Under the pieces are notes generated by a model that was not told where the DNA came from, made no database searches, and was given only the letters and a program-made list of their open reading frames with translations. 64,000 nucleotides of DNA from Pseudomonas graminis (GTDB lineage Bacteria > Pseudomonadota > Gammaproteobacteria > Pseudomonadales > Pseudomonadaceae): NCBI RefSeq assembly GCF_002093745.1, contig NZ_MTSB01000005.1:62001-126000 (forward strand). The letters run 5' to 3'. Position numbers and translations under genes: made by a program. Positions 6,341-17,432 of this stretch are shown here, piece by piece; position 1 is the stretch's first letter, and each line of letters starts with the position of its first letter.

Positions 6341-6925
6341 ATTCTGAATATCCGTTGAGGGTCGGGAAGCGTCACTCGATGCGTGTGCATCATGGGTTTA
6401 TTACAACACCATGACGCCATACAAAACGGGTTAATCGCAGGCCTGCGCTGGCACAAACCACTGTTTGACGCGCCCGCCCCGGCAAACTATGCCGATGAAA
6501 AAGCTACCGTGTAAGGCACGCGGCGCTTGTCAGGTGGGCAGCCGTGTTCCGTTGACGGCCCGGCCATCCTCACACTTTTAATACAGCCAATACACACTCA
6601 GTAGTATCACGACCAACCTGAACTTTAGCTGTCCACACCTAATGAGTTAATTTAAATTAAAACGCCACATTAATAATTTTACATAGAGCCACTGCCACAT
6701 TGCCACCGATATAAAATCCGCCCTACCCTACGGCCATCGAACGGTAACGCATTACGAAAAACCAACCTATTTTCAACGCCATTTTTATAGGGTGCCGACT
6801 AACTTCGCGGTGTCCGTTTTCGCCACACGTTGTTTCTGATGTCTGGCAATGACGCTCTATATTCGCCGGTCCGTTCTATTCACTGTTCATGCAGTATTCA
6901 TACAGCGTACATGAGGAAGAAATAA
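6341..6925. promoter_or_regulatory. 585-bp intergenic region upstream of the arn operon
   Basis: No gene seen. It separates the divergent oxidoreductase and arnB, so it must contain both promoters. At 6647-6660 lies TTAATTTAAATTAA, a 14-bp palindrome with TTAA units 10 bp apart, recalling but not matching the PmrA box (YTTAAK-N5-YTTAAK). No clear PhoP direct repeat was seen. arnB has a good GAGGA ribosome site. Confidence 0.4.
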
Positions 6926-8074
6926 ATGCGTCAGGCCTTTCTTGCTTTTTCGCGACCGTCCGTGGGCGATGAAGAAATTGCTGCGATGACGCGCGTACTT
7001 CGTTCCGGCTGGATCACCACCGGCCCGGAATGTCAGAAGCTCGAGGAGCAATTCGCTGAACGGGTCGGCGCTCGACATGCTGTGGCACTGTCGTCAGCCA
7101 CCGGGGCGATGCATGTCGCGCTGCTGGCGCTGGGCGTGGGGCCAGGTGATGAAGTGATCACACCGTCGCAAACCTGGGTATCGACGGCGAACATGATTTG
7201 CCTGCTGGGGGCCACGCCGGTTTTTGTCGATGTGGACCGCGACACACTGATGACCAGCGCTGCGTTGATCGAGCGTGCCATCACCCCGCGAACCAAAGCC
7301 ATTGTGCCGGTCCATTATGCGGGCGCAGCGTTCGACCTGGACCCGCTTTATGCGCTGGCCAAACGGCACGGCATAGCAGTGATCGAAGACGCGGCCCATG
7401 CCGTTGGCACCGGTTACAAAGGCCGTCCGGTGGGGCGTCAGGGCACGGCCATATTTTCGTTTCACGCGATCAAGAACATGACCTGTGCCGAAGGCGCAAT
7501 GTTCGTCACCGATGACGCACTGCTGGCTGATCACGTGCGTCAGCTGAAATTCCACGGGCTGGGCGTGGATGCCTACGATCGCTTGACGCTGGGCCGAAAA
7601 CCTCAGGCTGAAGTCATCGAACCAGGCTTCAAATACAACCTGGCAGACATCAACGCCAGTATCGCGCTGGTGCAATTGCAGCGCCTGGACGCCATCAACG
7701 CCAGGCGCCAGGTACTCGCCAATCACTATCTCGAGCGCCTGGCCACAAGCCCCGTGCTTCCTCTTGGCCTGCCGCGCTATGCACAACAACACGCCTGGCA
7801 TCTGTTCATCCTGCGCATTGATCCCGAACGTTGCGGGCTTGATCGTGACGCGTTCATGCAAGCCCTCCAGGCCCATAACATCGGCACAGGCATTCATTTC
7901 ATCGCCACTCATTTGCACAGTTACTACCGCCAGCGCTTTCCCGATGTTTGCCTGCCCGACACCGAATGGAATTCATCGAGGCTGTGCTCCATCCCCCTGT
8001 TTCCCGACATGACCCTCGATGATGTCGATCGGGTTGTCAGGGCCATTGAATCGACCGTGGAATCCAGCCAGTGA
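6926..8074 (+). CDS. arnB: UDP-4-amino-4-deoxy-L-arabinose aminotransferase
   Basis: PLP enzyme of the DegT/DnrJ/EryC1 family that transfers an amino group from glutamate to UDP-4-keto-L-arabinose, giving UDP-L-Ara4N in the cytoplasm. The 382-residue protein has the Schiff-base lysine at about K183 ([13 protein letters not shown]) and the [10 protein letters not shown] segment holding the pyridine-binding aspartate near 155. Length matches ArnB. The ATG at 6926 follows GAGGA. It is the first of eight tightly packed arn genes; its stop overlaps the arnC start (GTGA). The pathway product gives resistance to polymyxin and cationic peptides. Confidence 0.95.
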   Translation: MRQAFLAFSRPSVGDEEIAAMTRVLRSGWITTGPECQKLEEQFAERVGARHAVALSSATGAMHVALLALGVGPGDEVITPSQTWVSTANMICLLGATPVFVDVDRDTLMTSAALIERAITPRTKAIVPVHYAGAAFDLDPLYALAKRHGIAVIEDAAHAVGTGYKGRPVGRQGTAIFSFHAIKNMTCAEGAMFVTDDALLADHVRQLKFHGLGVDAYDRLTLGRKPQAEVIEPGFKYNLADINASIALVQLQRLDAINARRQVLANHYLERLATSPVLPLGLPRYAQQHAWHLFILRIDPERCGLDRDAFMQALQAHNIGTGIHFIATHLHSYYRQRFPDVCLPDTEWNSSRLCSIPLFPDMTLDDVDRVVRAIESTVESSQ

Positions 8075-9084
8075 GACCGTACCCCATCAACTTCGTGTCG
8101 ATCGTCATCCCGGTCTACAACGAACGGCAAAGCCTGCCAGAACTGCTGCGTCGAACTGAATCCGCGTGCCGGCAATTGAACCACGCGTTCGAAATCGTGC
8201 TGGTGGACGACGGCAGCCGCGACGACTCGGCCGACATTCTCCAGCAGGCCGCCGAGCGCGATGACAGTCCCTTCGTTGCGGTGATCCTGAACCGGAACTA
8301 CGGTCAGCACGCCGCGATCATGGCCGGATTCGAGCAGTGCAAAGGCGATGTGGTGATCACCCTCGACGCAGATCTGCAAAACCCACCCGAGGAAATCCCG
8401 CGGCTGGTGACCCTAGCCGAACAAGGGTACGACGTTGTCGGCACGGTGCGCAGCAATCGTCAGGACTCTGCCTGGCGACGCTGGCCTTCCAGGCTCATCA
8501 ATCTGGCCGTGCAGCGTTCCACCGGCGTTGCCATGAGCGATTACGGCTGCATGCTGAGGGCTTACCGGCGCACGATTGTCGACGCGATGCTTGCTTGCCG
8601 GGAACGCAGCACCTTCATCCCGATTCTGGCCAACAGTTTCGCGCGGCACACCACTGAAGTGCTGGTCGAGCATGCCGAGCGTGAGCACGGGGATTCCAAA
8701 TACAGCCCGATGCGGCTGGTCAATCTCATGTTCGACCTGATCACCTGCATGACCACCACGCCCCTTCGCCTGCTCAGCATCATCGGTTTCAGCATGGCGT
8801 TGCTCGGCGGTCTGTTCGCGACCCTGTTGATTGTCTTACGCCTGATATTCGGTGCGACATGGGCTGGCGACGGCACCTTCGTACTGTTTGCCGTGCTGTT
8901 TGTGTTCACCGGAGGCCAGTTCATCGGCATGGGACTGCTGGGTGAATACCTCGGCCGGATGTACAGCGATGTGCGCGCACGTCCGCGCTTCTTTATCGAA
9001 AAAGTGGTGCGCAGTTCATCCGAGATTGCGACCCAAAGCGTTGATTCTTCCGTCACTCCCTACATGAACAAGGTTGCGCCATGA
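8071..9084 (+). CDS. arnC: Undecaprenyl-phosphate 4-deoxy-4-formamido-L-arabinose transferase
   Basis: GT2 family glycosyltransferase that loads Ara4FN on undecaprenyl phosphate at the inner face of the membrane. The 337 residues show [17 protein letters not shown] at the start, [11 protein letters not shown], and [13 protein letters not shown] (the metal-binding DxD region), then two membrane helices in the last third (about 230-300). The start is GTG at 8071, overlapping the arnB stop by four bases; the end overlaps arnA by ATGA. Length and order are typical. Confidence 0.95.
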   Translation: MRPYPINFVSIVIPVYNERQSLPELLRRTESACRQLNHAFEIVLVDDGSRDDSADILQQAAERDDSPFVAVILNRNYGQHAAIMAGFEQCKGDVVITLDADLQNPPEEIPRLVTLAEQGYDVVGTVRSNRQDSAWRRWPSRLINLAVQRSTGVAMSDYGCMLRAYRRTIVDAMLACRERSTFIPILANSFARHTTEVLVEHAEREHGDSKYSPMRLVNLMFDLITCMTTTPLRLLSIIGFSMALLGGLFATLLIVLRLIFGATWAGDGTFVLFAVLFVFTGGQFIGMGLLGEYLGRMYSDVRARPRFFIEKVVRSSSEIATQSVDSSVTPYMNKVAP

Positions 9085-11072
9085 GCCCTAAAGCTGTCGT
9101 CTTTGCTTATCACGATATTGGCTGTGCCGGTTTGCAGGCATTGCTGGACGCGGGTTACGACATTGCGGCGGTGTACACCCATGCCGACGATCCCGGAGAA
9201 AACACCTTCTTCGGTTCAGTGGCCAGACTCTGCGCGCAGCACGGCATTACCGTGCATGCGCCTGAAGACCCGAACCATCCGCTGTGGGTCGAGCGCATCG
9301 GCACGCTGGCGCCGGACTTCATCTTTTCCTTCTATTACCGACAACTTCTCGGTGATCCGTTGCTGGCCTGTGCGAAAAAAGGAGCTTTTAATCTTCACGG
9401 CTCGCTATTACCCCGCTACCGAGGACGGGCGCCGGCCAACTGGGTGCTGGTAAACGGCGAAATCGAGACCGGCGTGACCCTGCACCAGATGGTCAAACGT
9501 GCCGACGCAGGCCCGATTTTCGCGCAACAACGGGTCTCGATCAGCGACACTGATACAGCGTTGACGTTGCATGGCAAACTGCGCGAAGCCGCCACTGACC
9601 TGCTTTCCGAAACACTGCCATTGCTCGCCCAGGACAAGCTGTCCGGCACCCCCCAGGACGAATCCCGGGCGACCTGTTTCGGTCGACGCACCCCGGCTGA
9701 CGGCCTGATCGACTGGTCGCTCCCGGCCTCGCGCCTGTATGACCTGATTCGTGCCGTTACGCAGCCTTACCCCGGCGCGTTCTACCCGGTGGGCGACAAC
9801 AAGCTGATCATCTGGGCCGCCAGAGTGGAGCCGCATAATGGCGGTGAAGCGCCAGGCACCGTCATCAGCCATGATCCTCTGCGTATCGCATGCGGCAAAG
9901 GTTCGCTGGTGATCAGTGCCGGACAACGTGACGACAACGGCCTGTACCTCAGCGGCGCTCAATTGGCTCGCGAGTTCGGGCTTGTGGAAGGGTCCCGGTT
10001 ACTCGACACGGAAAAACGCCGCCCGGTTCGCCGCACTCGCGTGCTGATACTGGGTGTCAACGGTTTCATCGGCAACCACCTGTCAGAGCGCCTGCTGCAG
10101 GATGATCGTTACGAAATCTACGGCATGGACATCGGTTCGGACGCCATAGAACGTCTGCGTGCAAAACCGAACTTCCACTTCATCGAAGGCGACATCAGCA
10201 TCCATACGGAATGGATCGAATACCACATCAAGAAGTGCGACGTGGTATTGCCGCTGGTGGCCATCGCAACACCCATTGAATACACACGTAACCCCTTGCG
10301 GGTGTTCGAGCTGGATTTCGAAGAGAACCTGAAGATCGTCCGCTACTGCGTGAAATACAACAAGCGCGTGATTTTCCCGTCGACGTCCGAAGTCTATGGC
10401 ATGTGTCAGGACGAAAGCTTCAACGAGGACACGTCAAACCTGGTGGTCGGCCCGATCAACAAACAGCGCTGGATCTATTCGGTTTCCAAGCAACTGCTGG
10501 ACCGCGTGATCTGGGCGTATGGGCAGAAAGGCCTGCAGTTCACGCTGTTTCGTCCGTTCAACTGGATGGGGCCGCGTCTGGACCGGCTGGACTCGGCACG
10601 CATCGGCAGCTCCCGGGCCATTACCCAGCTGATTTTGCACTTGGTGGAAGGTACGCCGATCCGGCTGGTGGATGGCGGCGCGCAAAAACGCTGTTTTACA
10701 GATGTCGCCGACGGCATCGAGGCGTTGGCGCGAATTATTGAAAATCGCGCTGGGCGCTGTAACGGTCAGATCATCAACATCGGCAACCCGGACAACGAAG
10801 CCAGCATCCGGCAATTGGGTGAAGAACTGTTGCGTCAGTTTGAAGCGCATCCGCTGCGTGAACACTTCCCACCGTTTGCCGGTTTTCGAGATGTCGAAAG
10901 CCAGTCGTTCTATGGCAAGGGTTATCAAGACGTCAGTCATCGCAAACCGAGCATCGACAATGCCAGACAGTTGATCGATTGGGCGCCGGGTATCGAGCTG
11001 AGCACAACCATCGGCAAAACCCTGGATTTCTTTCTTCGGGAAGCCATGACTGAAAAGGCGGGCCAGCGCTGA
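9081..11072 (+). CDS. arnA: Bifunctional UDP-glucuronate decarboxylase / UDP-Ara4N formyltransferase
   Basis: The 663-residue fusion has an N-terminal formyltransferase (about 1-300) with [18 protein letters not shown], catalytic H106 and D142 (KRADAGP), and a C-terminal SDR-type decarboxylase (about 315-660) beginning with [16 protein letters not shown] and carrying PSTSEVYG and the YSVSK (YxxxK) motif. The C-terminal half oxidatively decarboxylates UDP-glucuronate supplied by Ugd; the N-terminal half formylates UDP-Ara4N. Both active sites look intact. It overlaps arnC by four bases and arnD by one (TGATG). Confidence 0.96.
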   Translation: MSPKAVVFAYHDIGCAGLQALLDAGYDIAAVYTHADDPGENTFFGSVARLCAQHGITVHAPEDPNHPLWVERIGTLAPDFIFSFYYRQLLGDPLLACAKKGAFNLHGSLLPRYRGRAPANWVLVNGEIETGVTLHQMVKRADAGPIFAQQRVSISDTDTALTLHGKLREAATDLLSETLPLLAQDKLSGTPQDESRATCFGRRTPADGLIDWSLPASRLYDLIRAVTQPYPGAFYPVGDNKLIIWAARVEPHNGGEAPGTVISHDPLRIACGKGSLVISAGQRDDNGLYLSGAQLAREFGLVEGSRLLDTEKRRPVRRTRVLILGVNGFIGNHLSERLLQDDRYEIYGMDIGSDAIERLRAKPNFHFIEGDISIHTEWIEYHIKKCDVVLPLVAIATPIEYTRNPLRVFELDFEENLKIVRYCVKYNKRVIFPSTSEVYGMCQDESFNEDTSNLVVGPINKQRWIYSVSKQLLDRVIWAYGQKGLQFTLFRPFNWMGPRLDRLDSARIGSSRAITQLILHLVEGTPIRLVDGGAQKRCFTDVADGIEALARIIENRAGRCNGQIINIGNPDNEASIRQLGEELLRQFEAHPLREHFPPFAGFRDVESQSFYGKGYQDVSHRKPSIDNARQLIDWAPGIELSTTIGKTLDFFLREAMTEKAGQR

Positions 11073-11953
11073 TGCAGGCAGGCCTGAGAATTGATGTCGA
11101 CACTTATCGTGGCACGCGAGAAGGTGTGCCAAGGCTGCTGGAAATACTCGACGAAGCACAGGTCAAGGCGACGTTTTTCTTCAGTGTCGGCCCCGACAAC
11201 ATGGGACGCCATCTCTGGCGTCTCGCCCGGCCGCAGTTTCTCTGGAAGATGCTCCGCTCTCGGGCGGCCAGCCTGTATGGCTGGGATATTCTGCTGGCAG
11301 GCACTGCCTGGCCGGGCAAACAGATCGGCCGAGACCTTGGCCCGCTGATGCGCCGGGCTCTGGATGCAGGCCACGAAGTCGGGCTGCATGCCTGGGATCA
11401 CCACGGCTGGCAGGCCAATGCCGGGCACTGGAACGATACGCAACTGACGGCACAGATACACCGAGGCGTCGATTGCCTGAGCCACATTCTGGGCCATCCG
11501 GTGACGTGCTCCGCAGCGGCCGGCTGGCGTGCCGACCAGCACATTGTGCAGGCCAAACAGGCGTTCGGCTTTCGTTACAACAGTGATTGTCGCGGCGCCT
11601 CCCTGTTCCGCCCGGTGCTGGCAGACGGCAGCCTCGCCACGCCGCAAATCCCCGTGGACCTGCCGACGTTCGATGAAGTGGTCGGCCCTCACCTGCAGGC
11701 CGACGCGTTCAACGACTACATTCTGCAACGCTTTGCCGAGCATCGGCTTAACGTCTATACCCTTCACGCCGAAGTCGAAGGCATCATCATGGCCGACGCC
11801 TTCAGGCAGTTGTTGAAGCAGGCCCGGAGTCAGGGTATCCACTTCAGACCGCTGGGCGAGTTGCTACCCGCCTCCCTCGAACAACTGCCCCCCGGGCGAG
11901 TCGTTCGAGGTGTGCTCGCAGGCCGTGAAGGCTGGTTGGGGGTGCAGCAATGA
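11072..11953 (+). CDS. arnD: 4-deoxy-4-formamido-L-arabinose-phosphoundecaprenol deformylase
   Basis: NodB-like polysaccharide deacetylase family, 293 residues, removing the formyl group from undecaprenyl-phosphate Ara4FN so that the carrier-bound amino sugar can be flipped. [13 protein letters not shown] near the N-terminus supplies the catalytic and metal-binding aspartates, and [11 protein letters not shown] gives the histidine pair motif. It begins one base inside the arnA stop and ends inside the arnT start (ATGA). Confidence 0.94.
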   Translation: MQAGLRIDVDTYRGTREGVPRLLEILDEAQVKATFFFSVGPDNMGRHLWRLARPQFLWKMLRSRAASLYGWDILLAGTAWPGKQIGRDLGPLMRRALDAGHEVGLHAWDHHGWQANAGHWNDTQLTAQIHRGVDCLSHILGHPVTCSAAAGWRADQHIVQAKQAFGFRYNSDCRGASLFRPVLADGSLATPQIPVDLPTFDEVVGPHLQADAFNDYILQRFAEHRLNVYTLHAEVEGIIMADAFRQLLKQARSQGIHFRPLGELLPASLEQLPPGRVVRGVLAGREGWLGVQQ

Positions 11954-13602
11954 TAGAGCGCAGAACGCGTGACATCGCACTGCTCATGCTGTTTTTTGCG
12001 TTGGCCTACCTGCTGCCGCTCGGCTCCCACGGCCTGTGGATTCCCGATGAAACCCGCTACGCCCAGATCAGCCAGGAAATGCTTCACAGCGGAAACTGGG
12101 TGGCCCCGCACTTCATGGGCTTGCGCTATTTCGAAAAACCCGTTGCCGGTTACTGGTGGATCGCTTTCGGGCAAGCGGTGTTCGGCGAGAACCTGTTCGG
12201 TGTCCGGATCGCTTCGGCATTGAGCACCGGCCTGAGTGTCGCCCTCGCCTACCTGCTGGCGGCAAAGATGTGGAACGACCCACGCAAAAGCTTCGCCAGC
12301 GCGCTGCTGTTGATGAGCTTCGGTTTCGTTGCCGGTCAGGCCGGCTATAGCAACCTTGATCCGCAATTTACGCTCTGGACCAACCTGACCCTGGTGTCGT
12401 TCTGGTACGCCATCCACAGTGTCGGTCGGGCACGTCTGACGGCTTGGACGCTGATCGGTGTGGCGTGTGGCATAGGGTTCATGACCAAGGGATTTCTGGC
12501 CTGGGTGTTGCCGGTGATCGTCGTCCTGCCTTACATGCTGTGGCAGAAACGTCTGGCCGAGCTGTTCAGGTTCGGCCCCCTTGCGGTATTGATCGCCGTC
12601 GCGATCAGCCTCCCGTGGGTCTGGGCGGTGCATCAGCAAGAGCCTGACTACTGGCACTACTTTTTCTGGCACGAGCACATCCGGCGCTTCATCGGGAACA
12701 ACGCGCAGCACGCCGAACCCTGGTGGTTCTACCTGCCACTGCTGATCGTCGCCTGCCTGCCGTGGGCCTTGCTGCTGCCGACGACGCTGAAACAGGCGTG
12801 GCAACAAAAGCACCAGACCGACACCGCTTTCCTGTGCCTGTGGTTGTGGGTGCCGCTGGTGTTTCTGAGCCTGAGCAAGGGCAAACTGCCGACGTACCTG
12901 CTGCCCTGCCTGCTGCCTCTGGCCTTGCTGATGGCGGATGCGCTGGTTACCCGCCTAAGGCACGGCCGCAGTACAGCGCTGCGTGCCAACGGAATAGTCA
13001 ATGCAGCGGCAAGCCTCATCGCTCTTCTGGCGCTGTTGTACCTGCAATGGAAACAACCGGTGTATGAAAATGAACCGTCGCACCTGCTGTTGGCGGTTGT
13101 CGTGCTGGTCGGCTGGATGCTCGCCAACGCCCTTCAAGGGCTTCGTCCGCTGACTTTCTGGGCAGCGCCGGCCATCGGCAGCTGGTTGCTGATTGCCACG
13201 CTGCCGGCAGCGTTGCCCGATGACGTGGTGTACAACAAAACGCCAGACTCGTTCGTGTCCAGGCATCAGACGGAGCTGGCAGCCAGTACGCATTTACTGA
13301 GCAACGACCTGGGCGCCGCCTCGGCTCTGGCGTGGCGCCTGGGGCGGCCGGAAATAACCCTGTTCAACACTTGGGGCGAACTTGAGTACGGTCTCGGCTA
13401 TCCGGATGCAGAGGGTCGCGAGGTACGTCTGCAGGATATCGATGCCTGGATGACCAAGGCCCGACGCGAAGGTCAGGTCGGCGTCATCATGCGTGGCAAA
13501 AGCGACGAAGAGCTGAGCGAGCTTGAGTCGTTGCCCGAAGGGGCCACACGCTATGACGAAGGCAACCTGGTCATTCTGATTTACGGGCAGTCCGCGTCAT
13601 GA
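11950..13602 (+). CDS. arnT: Lipid A 4-amino-4-deoxy-L-arabinose transferase
   Basis: Integral inner-membrane GT83 glycosyltransferase that transfers L-Ara4N from undecaprenyl phosphate to lipid A phosphates on the periplasmic face. The 550-residue length matches ArnT. The first periplasmic loop shows [16 protein letters not shown], containing the conserved Asp/Glu, followed by [15 protein letters not shown]; a dozen hydrophobic helices follow, then a soluble C-terminal part from about 430. ATGA overlaps join it to arnD and arnE. Confidence 0.95.
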   Translation: MIERRTRDIALLMLFFALAYLLPLGSHGLWIPDETRYAQISQEMLHSGNWVAPHFMGLRYFEKPVAGYWWIAFGQAVFGENLFGVRIASALSTGLSVALAYLLAAKMWNDPRKSFASALLLMSFGFVAGQAGYSNLDPQFTLWTNLTLVSFWYAIHSVGRARLTAWTLIGVACGIGFMTKGFLAWVLPVIVVLPYMLWQKRLAELFRFGPLAVLIAVAISLPWVWAVHQQEPDYWHYFFWHEHIRRFIGNNAQHAEPWWFYLPLLIVACLPWALLLPTTLKQAWQQKHQTDTAFLCLWLWVPLVFLSLSKGKLPTYLLPCLLPLALLMADALVTRLRHGRSTALRANGIVNAAASLIALLALLYLQWKQPVYENEPSHLLLAVVVLVGWMLANALQGLRPLTFWAAPAIGSWLLIATLPAALPDDVVYNKTPDSFVSRHQTELAASTHLLSNDLGAASALAWRLGRPEITLFNTWGELEYGLGYPDAEGREVRLQDIDAWMTKARREGQVGVIMRGKSDEELSELESLPEGATRYDEGNLVILIYGQSAS

Positions 13603-13943
13603 CAGGGCTGCTGCTGATAACGGCGTGCCTGCTGACGTGCCTGGGCCAGATTGCACAAAAAAAAGCGGTAGAGGACTGGCGTGGAAGGTTCCCTGGCGCG
13701 CTGGCCGCACTGTGCTCGAGATGGCTCTGGCTGGCGGTTGCCTGCCTCGGCCTCGGCCTGCTGACCTGGCTGATAGTGTTGCAGCACATGGAAGTCGGCG
13801 TCGCGTACCCCATGCTCGGCGTCAACTTCGTGCTGATCACCCTGGTGGGCCGTTTTGTTTTCAAGGAGCCGGTGGACCCTCAACACTGGCTGGGCATTGT
13901 GCTGATTATCGGCGGCGTGCTGTTGCTGGGGCGTCAGGCATGA
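13599..13943 (+). CDS. arnE: 4-amino-4-deoxy-L-arabinose-phosphoundecaprenol flippase subunit ArnE
   Basis: Small multidrug resistance (EmrE-like) membrane protein, 114 residues with four hydrophobic helices. With ArnF it forms the flippase moving undecaprenyl-phosphate Ara4N across the inner membrane. [18 protein letters not shown] and the final [13 protein letters not shown] helix are typical. ATGA overlaps on both sides indicate coupled translation. Confidence 0.92.
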   Translation: MTGLLLITACLLTCLGQIAQKKAVEDWRGRFPGALAALCSRWLWLAVACLGLGLLTWLIVLQHMEVGVAYPMLGVNFVLITLVGRFVFKEPVDPQHWLGIVLIIGGVLLLGRQA

Positions 13944-14374
13944 GCCGCCGCGACGCAACACTGTGCGCCATGACCAGTGTAGTGCTGGTCAGCTCGGCGC
14001 AATTGGGTATGCGCTGGGGCATGAGCCACTTGCCACCCTTCCTGCACTGGGCGGCCCTGCAGGACGACGCACCGATCGACCTCAATGCAGTCGTTGTGAT
14101 CATTGCTTCGATCATCGCGTATGCACTCTCCATGCTTTTCTGGCTGCTGGCGCTTCGGCATCTGCCCCTGAGTCGCGCCTATTCATTACTGAGCATCAGC
14201 TACGCACTGGTTTATACCCTGGCCGCCGTTCTGCCATTTTTCCATGAGGCATTCACAGTATCGAAAACTGTGGGTGTCACGCTGATCGTGGCAGGTGTCT
14301 TGACCATCAACCTCCGGCGCGTCCCCACCCCACAACATCAGGATATTTCTCATGAAAATCAGCGTTTTCGGTAG
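13940..14374 (+). CDS. arnF: 4-amino-4-deoxy-L-arabinose-phosphoundecaprenol flippase subunit ArnF
   Basis: The second EmrE-like flippase subunit, 144 residues with four helices (around 8-25, 50-70, 75-95, 105-125) and the [20 protein letters not shown] segment of ArnF. I place the start at the ATG overlapping the arnE stop (ATGA); a longer frame opens at 13625 but runs through arnE in another frame. The hydrophilic tail overlaps the first 23 bases of ugd. Confidence 0.9.
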   Translation: MSRRDATLCAMTSVVLVSSAQLGMRWGMSHLPPFLHWAALQDDAPIDLNAVVVIIASIIAYALSMLFWLLALRHLPLSRAYSLLSISYALVYTLAAVLPFFHEAFTVSKTVGVTLIVAGVLTINLRRVPTPQHQDISHENQRFR

Positions 14375-15746
14375 TGGATATGTCGGCCTTGTACAAGCGA
14401 CCGTGCTGGCCGAAGTCGGCCATGATGTTGTCTGCATGGACATTGATCAGACCAAAATCGATCAGCTACGCCAAGGCCAGGTGCATATTTTCGAGCCTGG
14501 ACTGGCCAACCTGGTGCGTGAAAACCTGGATCACAAGCGCCTGCATTTCACCACCGACGAGCAACTGGCAGTTGAACACGCAGACGTGCTGTTCATTGCG
14601 GTAGGTACGCCCTCGCGGGAAGACGGCTCCGCCGACCTCAGCGGCTTTTTCGCGGTGGGCGATGCAATTGCCCGGTATCGACGCGAACCGCTGATCATCG
14701 TCGAGAAGTCCACCGTACCGGTCGGCAGCGGCGACGCCTTGCGCGCCCATATCGACAAGGCCCTGCGTCAGGCCGGCAGGTTGCTGCAGTTCGATGTGGT
14801 GTCCAACCCTGAATTCCTCAAGGAAGGCTCGGCGGTCAACGACTGCCGTCGCCCGGACCGGATCGTCATCGGTTGCGAAAACGACGCAGTGCGCAAGGTC
14901 ATGCGCGAGCTGTATGCGCCGTTCAACCGCAACCACGACCGGATCATGTTCATGGACCTGCGCAGCGCCGAACTGACCAAGTACGCGGCCAACTGCATGC
15001 TGGCGACCAAGATCAGCTTCATCAACCAGATCGCCGAACTGGCGGAACACTTGGGCGCGGACGTCGAGTCCGTGCGCCTGGGCATCGGCGCTGACTCACG
15101 CATTGGCTACGATTTCATTTATCCCGGCTGCGGTTATGGTGGCTCCTGCTTCGGCAAAGACATTCGCGCGTTGATTCACAGCGCCAAAGAGGCCCATTGC
15201 TCAAACGACCTGTTGTCGGTGGTCGAAGCCATCAATGAACGACAGAAGAGCAAGCTGTTCGAGCGGGTCAACGCTTTTTACCAGGGTGATTTGCGTGGCA
15301 AGACGTTTGCGCTGTGGGGCCTGGCGTTCAAACCCAACACCGATGACATGCGTGACGCGCCCAGCAGAGTATTGATGGAGGCCCTCTGGGCAGCCGGCGC
15401 TACCGTTCGAGCATTCGACCCCGAAGCCATGCAGGAAACCCAACGCATTTACGGTCATCGCAAGGACCTGATCCTGCTGGGCACGCCGGAGGCGGCGCTT
15501 GATGAGGCCGACGCGCTGATCATCTGCACGGAATGGCAGCAGTTCAAGGCCCCGGATTTCGAGTTAATCCAGCAACGACTGGGCGCGCCGGTCATTTTCG
15601 ACGGGCGCAATCTGTATGACACCGACCGCCTGGCAACCCACGGCTTCCACTATTTCCCCATCGGCCGCGGGGAGTCTTGCGACCTGCCTATCCCGCAGAA
15701 ACAGTGGACGCCTTATAACCCGTTGGTCAGCAGCCAGGTCGTGTAA
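14352..15746 (+). CDS. ugd: UDP-glucose 6-dehydrogenase
   Basis: NAD-dependent four-electron oxidation of UDP-glucose to UDP-glucuronate, the precursor used by ArnA. The 464 residues start with [20 protein letters not shown] (GxGxxG), and the catalytic cysteine lies in YPGCGYGGSCFGKDIRAL (around residue 265). EKSTVPVG and NPEFLKEGSA are also family signatures. The ATG follows AGGA at eight bases inside arnF. It is the last gene of the arn operon, so the pathway is self-sufficient from UDP-glucose. Confidence 0.96.
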   Translation: MKISVFGSGYVGLVQATVLAEVGHDVVCMDIDQTKIDQLRQGQVHIFEPGLANLVRENLDHKRLHFTTDEQLAVEHADVLFIAVGTPSREDGSADLSGFFAVGDAIARYRREPLIIVEKSTVPVGSGDALRAHIDKALRQAGRLLQFDVVSNPEFLKEGSAVNDCRRPDRIVIGCENDAVRKVMRELYAPFNRNHDRIMFMDLRSAELTKYAANCMLATKISFINQIAELAEHLGADVESVRLGIGADSRIGYDFIYPGCGYGGSCFGKDIRALIHSAKEAHCSNDLLSVVEAINERQKSKLFERVNAFYQGDLRGKTFALWGLAFKPNTDDMRDAPSRVLMEALWAAGATVRAFDPEAMQETQRIYGHRKDLILLGTPEAALDEADALIICTEWQQFKAPDFELIQQRLGAPVIFDGRNLYDTDRLATHGFHYFPIGRGESCDLPIPQKQWTPYNPLVSSQVV

Positions 15747-15756
15747 GCACGCTCGT

Positions 15757-15786
15757 CTGGCTGCCTGCTCAATGGCTGGCAGCCAG
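15757..15786. terminator. Possible bidirectional terminator between ugd and GT39 gene
   Basis: CTGGCTGCC (15757-15765) and GGCAGCCAG (15778-15786) form a 9-bp hairpin just after the ugd stop, overlapping the end of the convergent gene. There is no T-tract on either strand, so it is a weak candidate. Confidence 0.4.
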
Positions 15787-17247
15787 TGGCCCCTGACTGA
15801 CAAAATAATAGACACGGTCTCCGACCTTGACGCTGTCAACGATCCGCAACGGTGGCTCAGGCGCAGACAGGCTTTCCATGATGGCGATGTTGTCGCCGGA
15901 GCGCGTCAGGAACGTATTCAGCTCAGCGCTGGTATTGAACGTGTCCAGCAAACTCTGGCTATAGAACACGCTGGCACCTGCAAGCCGCTCGCTGGGCTGG
16001 AACAGCACGACATGGCGACCTTCAATCTGCAGGGCATGGACCTTGTCGGTCAGCGGCACAAATGACAACTGCCTGTCCGCTCGGGGTGCCAGCCACAGCG
16101 CTGCCCCCAGATACCCGGCAACCACCAGCGATACACCTGCCGTGGCCATCAAGCGTCGATTTCGCACCATAAAGGCGGCTATCGCAGAACGCACAGACAG
16201 CGCCTGTACCCGCTCGGCCAAAACAAAAACGTACTCCGCTGCAATCACCGCTGCTGCGGGTGCCAGCGACATCAGATAAACCATGCGTTTACTGGACGCC
16301 AGCGTCAGCAGCAGGAACTGCGCCACCAGCCACACGCTGAAAAACAGCAGATAGCGGTTCGTGAGGAGCTGTCTGCGAAAGTGCCACAGGCCCAGGTAGA
16401 CAAGCATATTCCACGGCAAAAATGCCTCGGGCAGCTTTGTCAGGTAGTAATAGAAGGGTTCGTAATGACCAGCGTCCTCAAACGAGCCGCTGAAACGCCC
16501 CACGCTGTTGGTCCAGAGCACCTCTTTCAATAAGGGCACTCCGCCCTGCCCGTACAGAAAATACAGCCATACAAACAGCGGCACCAAAGCCAGAACAGTG
16601 AACATTGCCGGACGTAACCAATGGGCTGGCACGACACGCCGTTGCCGCACGGACTCACACACCAGCCAGGCAAAAATCACCACACCGGGCATCGCAAGCC
16701 CCAGCACGCCTTTGCTCAAGGTCGCTACGGCGATGCCCAGCGTGAACAGCCACCAGAGACCTGTTGAAGAGGTGTTTGCGCGCGAACGGTCGCTCGCATG
16801 AAAAAAGGCCAGCAACGCCATCGTCACCCCCAACGTCAACAAGGCATCTTCGCCCACTTGCCGCGAATTGCTCCAGAAACTGGCCTGGGTCGCGAGCAGA
16901 AAGGCTGCTGCCCAAGCCACGCGGGCCGGGCGTCCGAAACGGCGCAGTTGGGTGTAAAGCAGCCATATACTGAACAGCCCCGCGAAGGCAGAGGCCAGCC
17001 TGACCGCCCAAGGTGTTGCGCCAAACTGGCGAATAGCCGCAGCGTCCAGCCAGACACTCAGCGGCGGTTTCTCCAGAAACGGCTGATGGTTCAGTGTTGG
17101 CGTTACCCAGTTACCGCTGAGTTGCATTTCCATGGCGATGCCCGCCACCCGAGGTTCCGTCGAATTTTGCAGTTGGTGATTACCCAGCGCGAAGAACAAC
17201 AGTGCAACACTCAACAGCATCAACGAAAGAGCACGGGAAGTGATCAA
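15769..17247 (-). CDS. ArnT-like/PMT family membrane glycosyltransferase
   Basis: A 492-residue multi-pass protein of the GT39/GT83 superfamily. The first loop has NSTEPRVAGIAMEMQLSGNW and NHQPFLEKPPLSVW, the same layout as ArnT (acidic residue plus PFLEKPPL). These enzymes move sugars from polyprenyl phosphate to lipid, glycan or protein on the periplasmic face. It converges with ugd and is not in the arn operon, so donor and acceptor are unknown; a role in outer-membrane sugar modification is likely. The start at 17247 is TTG; an ATG at 17220 (residue 10) is possible. Confidence 0.85.
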   Translation of the reverse strand: MITSRALSLMLLSVALLFFALGNHQLQNSTEPRVAGIAMEMQLSGNWVTPTLNHQPFLEKPPLSVWLDAAAIRQFGATPWAVRLASAFAGLFSIWLLYTQLRRFGRPARVAWAAAFLLATQASFWSNSRQVGEDALLTLGVTMALLAFFHASDRSRANTSSTGLWWLFTLGIAVATLSKGVLGLAMPGVVIFAWLVCESVRQRRVVPAHWLRPAMFTVLALVPLFVWLYFLYGQGGVPLLKEVLWTNSVGRFSGSFEDAGHYEPFYYYLTKLPEAFLPWNMLVYLGLWHFRRQLLTNRYLLFFSVWLVAQFLLLTLASSKRMVYLMSLAPAAAVIAAEYVFVLAERVQALSVRSAIAAFMVRNRRLMATAGVSLVVAGYLGAALWLAPRADRQLSFVPLTDKVHALQIEGRHVVLFQPSERLAGASVFYSQSLLDTFNTSAELNTFLTRSGDNIAIMESLSAPEPPLRIVDSVKVGDRVYYFVSQGPLAASH

Positions 17248-17373
17248 GGCGCATACCGATGTTTAAAAGAGGTCAGGTCCGGAGGGAGGTTTGGCTGTCG
17301 GGAGTATAAGCGGCCAAGTGTTGAAGAATTGTTAAGCGCCAGGCGCATTACCGCACTCACGCTCATGACAAAA

Positions 17374-17399
17374 AATGGGGAGCCATAAGGCTCCCCATT
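17374..17399 (-). terminator. Rho-independent terminator of the membrane-protein gene
   Basis: AATGGGGAGCC (17374-17384) and GGCTCCCCATT (17389-17399) form an 11-bp stem with a four-base loop. On the minus strand it is followed by TTTTGTC. It lies 34 bp past the stop of the leftward gene at 17433. Confidence 0.85.
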
Positions 17400-17432
17400 C
17401 CTGTGCTTCAGTTTACGAGTGACGCCCCGGTA

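Noticed and set aside
6647..6660. PmrA box for the arn operon
   Set aside because: TTAA units are 10 bp apart rather than 11 and the flanks do not match YTTAAK, so it is mentioned only as an AT-rich palindrome.
11830..12813. 327-codon minus-strand frame antisense to arnT
   Set aside because: Shadow of arnT; Gln/Arg/His-rich and without a family match.
13625..14374. Long plus-strand frame giving an extended ArnF
   Set aside because: The first 105 codons are arnE read in another frame; the ATG at 13940 overlapping the arnE stop gives the normal ArnF length.
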